From Sarocladium kiliense (taxonomy: Eukaryota > Ascomycota > Sordariomycetes > Hypocreales > Sarocladiaceae), in assembly GCA_030734395.1 (NCBI GenBank), contig JAUZTG010000007.1, positions 186,001-250,000 of the forward strand: DNA of 64,000 nucleotides, in the 5' to 3' direction. The notes beneath the pieces were generated by a model that saw nothing but the letters and a program-made list of their open reading frames with translations, was not told where the DNA came from and did not search any database. A program made the translations under genes and the position numbers. Positions 54,710-64,000 of this stretch are shown here, piece after piece. Position 1 is the stretch's first letter; each line of letters opens with the position of its first letter.

Positions 54710-57429
54710 ATGGAAACGGACGGCGGAAGGACGCCGCGACGATGGAACACCCTAGGGCGGCAGTAATGGAAGCGGAGCGATCTCCGCTACCAAGGCTGTG
54801 TTGCGTCGGGAGGTAAATGCTTGCGAAACAGCTGCCAATGCCGGAAAGGGTCGGACAGCTCAGCAAGTAGCAGCACAAGCTTGCATCCGAGAGCGGCTCG
54901 TGTTCGAACAACCTGTCATGAAGGAGCCGGGCCGCCTGATCCAAGTGCAATGAGACTCGGCAGTCTGAATGCAGAGGGAAATGAAGGGGTGTGTGGGAGC
55001 ACGAAGACTGGACGACAAGTGAAGTGGGAAAGGCGGGAGGGGGCTGTCCAGGCTCGAACTCATCCCTCACCCGTCTCCAGGCTGCTAACGAGCATCAAAA
55101 TGCCGGACAAGCCGGGGATAGTCGCTGCTGCGTGCGCTGGCAAAGCGTCTCACACCTCCCAGAATGCAACCCAGCGTGGCGATGCTCAGCTGTCCACGTC
55201 TTGGGCAGGGAGAAAGAAGTAATCGGTGAGCACCCCTGGCTCACATGCGTGTGATAATTGGCCGCCACAATGGGACGGCAGAACCAATGAGTGACCACTG
55301 CCGTTGATCGGTGAGCCAAGCTTGCGTGTGATGGCAGGCCACCCTGGACAAACAGAGCAAGATGAGTTCGCAAGAGCGCGACTTGATTTTGTAATATCAG
55401 TATCCTTAACCCTTACTGCGAATGAGTCCTTTGAGGCGAAAATCAGTGCGCAATCCCTGATATCATGCCAGGCGGTCTGCCTACCGTCGCCAGCTTATCG
55501 ATCAAAGTCAGAGGTATAAAGATCATGCTTCAGGGGCTATAGATGGTTTTGAATCATCGGCTGTTGGTCGTGTGTTTGCACCAAGGCTCACATGTGCCAC
55601 TCTATGAGCAGCTTCTCAGACATCACCAAAAGCCCATCGAACTTCTTGACGACAGCCAATTCAGTAAACCTTTTCTTCTTGCCTAGGCCCGTGGTATTGA
55701 CGATGCGTTAGACTGATGATCAGGAAGAACCATCCCAATGGACTCTCAAGGCTTCGATTTCCGACCGAGTTACTCAGTAGATGTTCCAGGGATGGCTAGA
55801 GTCAGTGTCGCAGGATTCTGAGACTCGGAGATATCCCGCTGCATCAGATGTTTGTGCGAAAGCTTTCGCGGGTGGTTTTGCAAATCGATATGTAGCCGGC
55901 ATGAGAGATCCATGCTCCGTGATCATCGTGGCTGATAATCGGCCAGTAGCTGGATATATGCCAGCTCAAACCTATAGTCCGGAAGTGGCAACGGTGATTG
56001 TGGGTGTCGCCATCTGGAGACTGCCGAACTGATGTGTAAATCCAGTATTTCGAAATCCTAACGTCGGCGCTGAAGAGAGAGCTGGAGGTTAGGATATCTG
56101 TCTGAGGACAGTATCCCTTCTCTCCAGTTACGCAAGCAAAGGTCATATTCGATCAGTTGGTGATGCATCCATCTTATCGACGCAAGGAGTGAGATAAGGC
56201 GGTGGTTCGTTGGGGGCGATGAGTCCTGCCACCATCTCATGATGGAACAGGGCCTGATCGCGTCTCATATGGACCAGCCTCTGCACGCTCGACTCGGGCC
56301 CGAGATCGTTGGTTAGTGAAGTGCGTATTCCTGATGACCCTGGGGCCTGAGGATTCAACCAGCAGGTGATGGCTCATCACCAAGAAATCAGGGCACCACC
56401 TAGCCTAGACACTCTCGACCGAGATGCTGCATTGAATATTTGATTGACCTGCTTCAGATGGTGCAGCGAAGGTGAGTCTGTTTGAGCGCAGAGCCCCGAG
56501 AAGGGCACGGAAGGAGAGGAATGCATAATATGACTGCTTGAATAATTCAACATCGTTGTGCATACATGGATTATGCACAGATATTATGCACGCAAAGCTA
56601 ACCGAATTCAGTATTAGTGCATTCCAGCCCCAGGGCCGCGGAAGGTCCCGCCCGGCCACTGCCGCCGTGTGGAGGCCAGTGTCGACTGCAAGGGTGAGGG
56701 GCTCAACGGTCCTGCGTGTTGATAGACGAGCTGCTTTCCATAAAGAACCTGATCATCGTTGGTATATCTTCTCGCAGGATATCGTGGTCCGGAGGGCTTG
56801 CTCCGAGCCAAGTTTCAGGGAACCTTTCTTCATTTGATACGGCGCAGCATTCCACCTGATGCCCGCTAGACCAACACTACACACCACCAGCCAAACACGC
56901 CGACCCAGGTACCTCTAGGCGATTTATACAGCGCAGTCATCTCAGCATAAACCCCACGCTCTGACTGTGTGGCGTCTTGGCTTCATCCACACGCTACTGA
57001 TCAACCTGCATCGACACCCAAGGCTCTTCTCAGTGATCGGACCTTTAGTCCGGGGTGTATTTACAACAATTTCTGGACATGGGTGTTAGTGTTCCTTGAT
57101 CTCCCTGCTTAGATCGCAGAATGAAGACAGCCTCGCCCCCTTAGCGTTCTGCGGCACGGCAAAGACTACCAGCAACTCAGCCTGTGGCCGACTTCGGCAC
57201 CGATCAATAAGTAGAGTCACCAACGTCATGTGTGGAAGTTATTAGACCATTGGCCTCTAGGTTCGAATCATGGTTGAGGTTCTGGATGTGTTGGTTCAGG
57301 CATTCCTCGTACATTGTTGGGGGGCTAATCAACCGTTAGTATCTGTGCGATCTGCAATACCACCATCTCAATTCCCAATACTTGGCAATAATATGCAGGT
57401 GACACCAAACGTTCTGAGAGCAAATGGAA
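54710..57429. other. 2.7-kb gene-free stretch
   Basis: No gene supported. A GGTTCGAATC box near 57260 resembles a tRNA B-box but lacks a fitting cloverleaf. Confidence 0.4.
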
Positions 57430-58854
57430 TGGGTGATGCGATGGCTTTAGTAACGCGCCATAATCTGCCCCAAACGTTCGCGCAATGAAGCTTCTCGAGA
57501 CTGCAGAGCTATCATTGGAGAAGGTGAAGATGTATGTTGAAGCCACGATCGGCCCCAAAGAATTCCCTTCGTCTCCGAGAGGAGATACGTGCTGCAGTCT
57601 CACAAATACCTTGCCTTTTGGATGGTCCAGAACAAGCTATGCATGCGATAGCTCGGCAGGTTTGTCCCAATATTTTCTTTGGCCACACCAGAAGAGGAAC
57701 GGCAGACTGAAAGTCACAGTATTCTGTATGTACAGCCCTCAAGATTTGCACGGATCTCGAGCTTGCACTGAAGACAACACCCGAAAAGCTTCGGTCTTTG
57801 GAAGACCTTGCTAATGCCACGGCCTGTGACCCTTACATTCTTCGTAAGGCGCTTACGTTGCATGGGGCTAAGTGAACCACTGACAAGGGTAGGCCCGGTT
57901 CTTTGGGTCTTAGCTCAACATGGCATCTTCAGTCAAGGAGACGACGGATGCTGGCAGCATTCGCCAATGTCATGGGCCATTCATCAGGCTCCTTTCAGAG
58001 CATGGCTCAATTCCATGTTAGTCTTCTTCTAGGGTGCTGACATGTCGAGAATGGTCCTTTCCAGTCTTGATGAGAAGTACCAGAGTGCAGCCCATCAGCC
58101 CGTGTTCCTCTCGCAAAGAGGTTATACAATGCCGTCTACTGGTGATGCTTCATACAACGATATTTACCGGACGCCGTTGGATTTCTACACATATGCCAAT
58201 GAACTTGATCACGTAGCTTCCAAGAATTTCGCTATATCAATACGCGAGCTTGCTTGTACCCAGCTGCCACTCATCTACGAGTGTTATCCCTTCCATAACT
58301 TGAAGGTTGGTACGATAGTCATTGACATCGCAAGCGGTGAAGGGAATTTGAGCTCTTGTTCGGCCGAGAAAATGCCATGTGCTACTTTCGAGCTTCGGGA
58401 CCACGCACTGTTCTTACTCACGCTCGATACTCCTGCAAGCCTTAGTTCAGCGACCGCATCGACTTCAGAACCCATGACATGTTCATGCCACAACCACCTG
58501 CTGACCGACATAAACACAAAGAGGGCGTGGTTTAAATGCTTAAAGCTGTCCTGCATGATCATTATGATGAGCAGTCTCGACGTATACTTGAAAATATCAC
58601 ATCAGTCATGGAGCATGATAATCGCCTTCTCATCATGGAGACCGCGCTGCCATAGATCGGAGGAACTCTGAGCGCTAGCCTTTCAGACATGACCATACTC
58701 AGAATGTTTGGCTGTGGCCACAGGACGGAGAGAGAGTGGGTGAACCTCATTATGGCGAGCGGTGATACATGGGTCGAAACCTATGGTGTAGGGACTACAG
58801 ATTTCGATGGGATGCTGGGGTTCGAGGTAGGCCGTCCTGCAAGTCACCGCTGAG
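57430..58854 (+). pseudogene. Decayed O-methyltransferase (fungal secondary-metabolite type)
   Basis: Pieces of one SAM-dependent O-methyltransferase are spread over several frames with stops. In order: a helical start (KLLETAELSLEKVKMYVEAT), an LLDGPEQAMHAIARQV helix, the dimerisation/winged-helix part (TTPEKLRSLEDLANATACDP), HGIFSQGDDGCWQHSPMSW, and the SAM-binding region (ECYPFHNLKVGTIVIDIASG, where the glycine motif is degraded). The catalytic helix follows (KAVLHDHYDEQSRRILENIT), then LLIMETALP directly before a stop codon, and LSDMTILRMFGCGHRTEREW after it. At least two frame changes and several internal stops are not explained by introns. The family methylates hydroxyl groups of polyketides and other metabolites. 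Its neighbour is a TauD-type dioxygenase, so this may be a relic of a biosynthetic locus. Confidence 0.8.
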
Positions 58855-59077
58855 AGTAAGACATCACAAAGGTTCTTTCTTTTTGGGATAGTCGAATGGA
58901 TTCGAGGAATTGATTCATATCAATCTTAGTTGCTGATCATAATAAGAAAGGCCGTAACACAAGAGCTAGCCCTTCGGGCTTCGACAATCTGTGCGCTCCC
59001 CCATTTCCTAAATCGTACCAGTGCGCTTGACCCCTGCTATCAAGACATCAGGGATCACTGATTCCAAGTTGCATGGT

Positions 59078-60429
59078 CTACTGCCCAATCACATAGGGCA
59101 GAGGCTCCGGGCTCCAGATGAACTCCTCGCTTTCAGGTTCATGATCATACATTCTATCCGTCACATCCTTTAGCTCACCGGAAAGCTCCCAAGCAAGTTC
59201 ATCATCCTTTTGCACAAGTCGGAGAAGGTGGCGTCGGTTGTCGCCGCCCTCCGACTGCTGGAACTCTTCACGTGCGTGCAGAATACTAAGGTTGTTCAAA
59301 AACTGGATGTCCCCAGTTTGGAACTGAAACCGATGGCACATCTCGTCAGCAAGCTCAGCGACGACATCAAGAGCTTCAGCGTGGTGTGTGGGCAAAGGAC
59401 CCAGAGCCGCATTGCGCGGATATCCCGGGGTGCCAAGGAAAGGGCGAATGCGATAGTTGCAAATGATCCTGCCCTGCTCCTCAAGCAGCAAAGGACGCTT
59501 GAAGCTGGGGTTGGCTGTAGTGAAGCTAATATTGCTCAGCAACTCGAATGAGTAGAAGAACACATAGGTGAGCCTTACGAGTCCCAGAGCCACTCTTCCT
59601 TGAGCGTCTCAATGATATCAGGCCGAGTAATCATGAGTCGGTTGTATATGGCCCAGGACGAGGCCAGTAGTGTGCGGCCACCAATGTCTGCTGCCTTCAA
59701 GCAGTACAGAGAAATGATGTGCCCATCATCTGAATGAAATGGCTACGAGGGAATTACACATCAGCTGCGCAAGAAGCCATATTTGTGACTCATCAACTTA
59801 CAAGGGCAGAGGATCTATTAGCGTGGCCAAGATAGCCTGCGTTGACTTTCTCCTTCTCCTCCACCTCTGAAGAGTAGTCAAAGATATGGGCTAGGGGCAT
59901 TGTAAGCACAGTGAACTCGGAATCTGTTGATTTGCATTAACTTACTCATGACTGGCCCACCGACACATTGGACACCTCGACGATTACCAATGTAAGAGCC
60001 AATGCCTGCGAATGCAATGGTGTTCTCGATACGTCGATACCTCCATGGCTGCAGACCGCGGAGAACGAAGAAGCCTTCCTCTTCGTGAACGCGGCGGCTG
60101 AGGAGACGGAGCTTTGGGCCCAGCGTTGGCAACGAGAACGTCTCAGGGCATAGGTGTCCTGGGCTCAGGCCGGTTGCTGTAATCTTCGTCAGTAGTCGTT
60201 CACAGCTTCTTCTCAGCAGGCACTTACCTTCGAAGGATGCCACAGCAGCATCTATTTCAGCAACATCGCTCTCTGTCAGCTTGATGACGAAAGATTCCTC
60301 ATCCTTGAATTGGCTGCCATGCCAGACCATAGGACCACTCATGGCGACCTGTGGAGGAAGCTTCTCAGTAGACGGTTGGACATGGTCAAGAGCAGACACA
60401 ACGGACGAGATGACTGAAGCAGAAGCCAT
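59078..60429 (-). CDS. TauD/TfdA-family Fe(II)/2-oxoglutarate dioxygenase
   Basis: Five exons, 60228-60429, 59946-60176, 59802-59890, 59579-59742 and 59078-59525, give 377 aa; all phases agree. It is a cupin-fold iron/2-oxoglutarate oxygenase. The N-terminal part has the family line GFFVLRGLQPWRYRRIENTI and FAGIGSYIGNRRG. Iron ligands are visible as the HxD in PFHSDDGHIISLYCL and the distal His in IQFLNNLSILHAREEF, with the 2-oxoglutarate-binding Arg in NRRHLLRL. Fungal members are often called taurine catabolism dioxygenases but act on varied substrates, including metabolite-tailoring reactions. It lies beside the O-methyltransferase pseudogene. No premature stops, so it is probably active. 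Confidence 0.87.
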
Positions 60430-61934
60430 GATGTTTGGTTCAAATACTGAATAATCAAGTGAGTTTAAGGAAGTAAGTGTTGATATGATCTTTGTTGATC
60501 TGTTAGAGCTACTGCGTCAAGGCAGAAATTGAGCCTGGAAACATAGGACCTTTTATACGCCACCGAAAGGCGACGAACATCGCGCGGGGGACATTTTGTC
60601 CATCCATTCATGTTCCCTACCACCCTGGTCCCTGAAGCCGGCTGACTATCGTGCCGTCCATCTCTCAAGCACCGAGATCGCTCCCAGAGAAATAACCGTG
60701 AAGAACGTGATTGGAAGCAACGGAAGCTGTACTACCTATTGCAGGCTTGCCAAGCCTATTGCTTTTGTGAAGGTGTCCAGCACTGTGTAGGTCATGTCTT
60801 GTTCAAGTAGGTCATCCATAGCCCAGACAGGACTGATGGGGGTTTGGGTGTCCACGGAGGGCTCGATCTGGATGCGTGTTGACATTCTCTGGCGCGTATG
60901 CTGCCCAAGATTCCGCGGACCGAATGAGGAGACGACGACGGTGATAGCAAACCTGGTAGCCGGTGATAAGTATCGGGAGCGGCCCGTCAACGGAAAACAC
61001 CTTTTTGCGATGGGATTCGTTACCAGATATGTTGACTCTGACCGGTCAGGTGGTGTGTAGCATTTTGCTGCCCACCTGGAGGCTCAGAACAAGTCAATGA
61101 GGGGTATCCTGGCTCGCCGAGCCGAATCCTGTCGGTGGCTGTCGCCTGATGGTCATGCGCAAGGCTGCACTTAGCGCTCATGGCATCATGTCTCGGAGCA
61201 GAAGCCCGACTCCGATAGCGGCTGTCCATTCACGATTGAAGCCATTATCGAGGGGACGGAGCAGAAACGCCTCTCGGCCGATACAAGCAAGGCGCCCAGC
61301 TGCAGTGCAGTGTGTCTTCATGCATCTCGTACAGGCGTGGCAGGGAGCTGAACACAGCATTGCCCCCGACCGGGTTATCGTGAGAGGCGTGTGGTTGACG
61401 ATCTAGGGGAACTTATTCCGTGCCGCCTGACCCTCTGACATGCATGAAGTTATGCAAGTTGCACAAATTGCACAACTCAGCTTTGGGGGCAGCTGCACAG
61501 CCACAGATAGATGCCAGAGGCTGTGGCTGATCAGTCCCAAAGCAACACCGACTGGTGCTGGAAACTCCTACCGAATCATCATCAAGTGCTGTTGCACGTT
61601 CGGTATCTAGAAGCAGTTAGCGCAATCTTCGAAGCTGCTGCTGTCAGTCAACAACCACCTCACTTCTCCCACGTCGGGAGAATCTCAGCTCCATAATGGA
61701 CTTGTCATACAACTTGGACAGGATTCCTGTCATTTCTACATCGGCAGCACAGCTACTACAACCGCGTTGACACCCGCACACGATAGCACCTGAAGGAAAG
61801 GACCAGCCAGAGAGTGATGATGGAAATGGCTTGAGGAGAATCAGATTGGTGTCACAAACGACTCACAACTTCTCGCCTTTATTTGATAGATCTCCGAACT
61901 AACACCCAACGGTCGCACGTCACGCAAGATCATC
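60430..61934. other. 1.5-kb divergent intergenic region
   Basis: No gene supported. A short T/GCACAA repeat (GTTGCACAAATTGCACAAC) lies around 61457-61475. It forms an imperfect palindrome, GTTG...CAAC, that could be a regulator site. Confidence 0.4.
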
Positions 61935-64000
61935 ATGGCTTCGACATCTTCGCAAGGGCCTTCCCCGCACTTATCTCCTTATGACTTCGACTCCAACGGT
62001 GACACAGATGAATCCTGGCAATACCTTGACTTCGACTTCAGCAGCGGGTCTTCTGCACCTGCATCCGTGGGCTTCCTCCCGAGCCCTGCAAGTGGCAGCT
62101 TGGCAAGCTACGCTCTCGTGGGACAGATGTCGACTCCGTCTCAAGCTTCCGGAGGCTCGCCGATGGCACCACCCGGAGACTTGGATCAGAATGGATTCTT
62201 TTCCTCATCAGAGGTCATCTTACCGAACAGCCTGCAGGATACAACGACAGGCACTTACATGCCGCCTACCAGCATGCCATTAAACTGGACACAAGATATC
62301 CCGTTTCTCACGCCACAGGCTTTCCTGTTTTCGACCGATGACAGTAACGCTGTTCCTCAAAGCGAAGTGAACGGTACGTATCTCGTGATTCTGGCAGGGG
62401 TCATAAACTGATCGAACCAGTTATAAACGCCATGATGGACAGCTTCCAGAACGAGATGTTTTCCACAGCCGAGGGGATGACCCATAACGCTCCTCAGCAG
62501 GAGGAGGGAGCCACTCCCGAAGCAATGACCCGGATCCCCATGAACAACATGCAGGAGTTTCAGACCGAGGTTTCCTGGAGCAATGCTACTTCACGTGGGT
62601 TCGGTGATGTTACCTCATTTGAGAGTGTAACGACTGCTTCGCCACCGATCAAGGCCATGTCGTCAAGCCCCGAATTTCCCTCTGCCAAACCGGACACTAC
62701 ATCGAGGTCGTCGCCTCGGAATCACAAGGTGGCAGCAGACAAGGTGGATAAACGGAAGAAGAAGGACGACCTGGCGGGAAACTTCGTCATTGTTACACCC
62801 ACGTCGATCAGTGCACATAGTGGCCGGCCCAACCCATATGAGTGTTTTGAGCACATGCGTGCAACTCAGAAGGGGCGCAAAGGACCTTTGGCGACTGCGA
62901 CTAAGAAGAACGCACTTCAGGTACGCAGGCTAGGTGCTTGCTTCTGTTGTCACAGCCGAAAGGTGAAGTGCGACAAAGAACGGCCGTGCAGGAACTGTAC
63001 AAAACTTGCAGTAGCGGTGCCACAGGTGGTATGCTGGCAGTTCCAGGACTTCCTCACAGTCTTATTCCCTGACTTTCTTCGCACACATCTGAGGAAAGAT
63101 GAAGTTGCCAAGTATATTGGCGACAGCGTTGACGACTTTCGCATCGGAGGCGTTGCCCATCCTTGTGAGGTCGAGCTCTACTCAGGGCCTACCTTCAACT
63201 CAACCTTGACGGTCAACGCAAGTTTCTTCACAGCTAAAACGGTCGAGGTCCTACAACATTGGCATGTTATGGGGGGCTCTGACAGAATTGACCTCATGGC
63301 CAATGGCTCTGCGCCTATCGGCGTGGATTTGTCACAAAACGCTGCCCGAGACGATCTTCGCAAGCGAACAAAAGCATATGTTCAGCAACTGATCAAGGAG
63401 CCTAATTTTGCCGCCCAGGTGACCGATAATTTGCGGTCCACATCTTTACCCCGGATGGTACTGGCTATCGTGCAACGTTTCGCAGAACAGTCGGATGTAA
63501 GCCTATCAAAGTCACTCTGAGAATGGTCAATGCTAATGCAGATAATAGTCGATGATCGTCAAACGGGGCCTCTCTATATATGCAATGCATTATGTAATTA
63601 CACGACATCTTTGCATAACGCAGCAGTCGGTTTTCGCCTTGCAGCCGACAGGTCTTATCCCGCAAGATGCTTTATGGGTCACTCCTCGTGTATTGGCTCG
63701 TCAGGTCAAGGCCATTGTAGACGAGCATATGCAAAGAGAGATGCAGCACGTGTTTGACCTATTCTCCAAGTCTTTGAAACCAAAGCACAGGACCGAATGG
63801 GCGCCGTGCCTGGCAGCTTTCCTTGTCCTTTGTCTCTTCATGGAGGCAGTTGAGACAGCCACGGATGGCTTCGTCGTTATGGAGAACGAAGTAAACCTCC
63901 GTAAGGGCGATCCGCCAAAGTACAAGCGCAGTTTCGCATTGGATATCTGCAAAGAAGTTGAGAACATGCCGTTCAAGCAATTCGCGTATCAGTTCCACAA
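61935..64000 (+). CDS. Zn2Cys6 transcription factor, 3' end beyond window
   Basis: Exons 61935-62373, 62421-63496, 63542-63593 and 63652 to the window edge are in one frame. The N-terminal 310 residues are Ser/Thr/Pro-rich. The zinc cluster sits centrally: GACFCCHSRKVKCDKERPCR, then NCTKLAVAVPQVVCW, with C-x2-C-x6-C-x5-C-x2-C spacing. It continues into FQDFLTVLFPDFLRTHLRKD, a block common in fungal regulators of this class. After two short introns comes ALWVTPRVLARQVKAIVDEH and a helical regulatory part (LAAFLVLCLFMEAVETATDG). The gene is cut by the window edge, so total length is unknown. It is the nearest regulator to the TauD and O-methyltransferase genes, with its start 1.5 kb from the TauD start. 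Confidence 0.85.

Noticed and set aside
57225..57300. tRNA-like B-box GGTTCGAATC
   Set aside because: The T-stem has a mismatch, and I could not find a matching acceptor stem or A-box at the right distance.

Overview
The window is chromosomal DNA of a filamentous ascomycete (Pezizomycotina). The evidence is many short GT-AG introns (mostly 45-85 nt), Zn2Cys6 regulators, fungal-only families (DUF3176 membrane protein, gelsolin-like DUF4045 protein, A-T-R-R betaine reductase) and single-gene transcription units. Exon structures were derived by hand from splice sites and reading-frame continuity; no search was run. The species cannot be named from the sequence.

Layout. 1-25 kb is a dense housekeeping region: the 3' end of a gelsolin-like gene, a DUF3176 membrane protein, an LPA acyltransferase, a DENND11/LCHN-like protein, a sugar-acid catabolic trio (8.0-12.5 kb), a sterol-desaturase-family hydroxylase, a sideroflexin, an unknown basic/acidic protein, tRNase Z, a CadD-type transporter and an amidohydrolase. 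27-38 kb carries a large NRPS-like A-T-R1-R2 reductase (predicted glycine betaine reductase), U1-70K back-to-back with mitochondrial ribosomal protein mL43, triosephosphate isomerase and a C2H2 regulator with an unusually long gene-free leader. 38-64 kb is gene-poor and accessory in character: three Zn2Cys6 regulators, a cysteine-rich protein with a duplicated putative zinc module, an orphan protein, a decayed O-methyltransferase and an intact TauD-type dioxygenase, separated by long stretches with microsatellites and no recognisable genes.

How the genes fit together. The most coherent local unit is at 8.0-12.5 kb. A DapA-family aldolase and an aldo/keto reductase are divergent from a 392-nt promoter, followed by a DgoD-type galactonate dehydratase. 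Together these can dehydrate an aldonate, cleave the 2-keto-3-deoxy product to pyruvate plus an aldehyde, and reduce that aldehyde. The other notable unit is at 57.4-64 kb: an O-methyltransferase pseudogene, a TauD dioxygenase and a Zn2Cys6 regulator, which resembles the remains of a small secondary-metabolism locus. The remaining genes look functionally independent.
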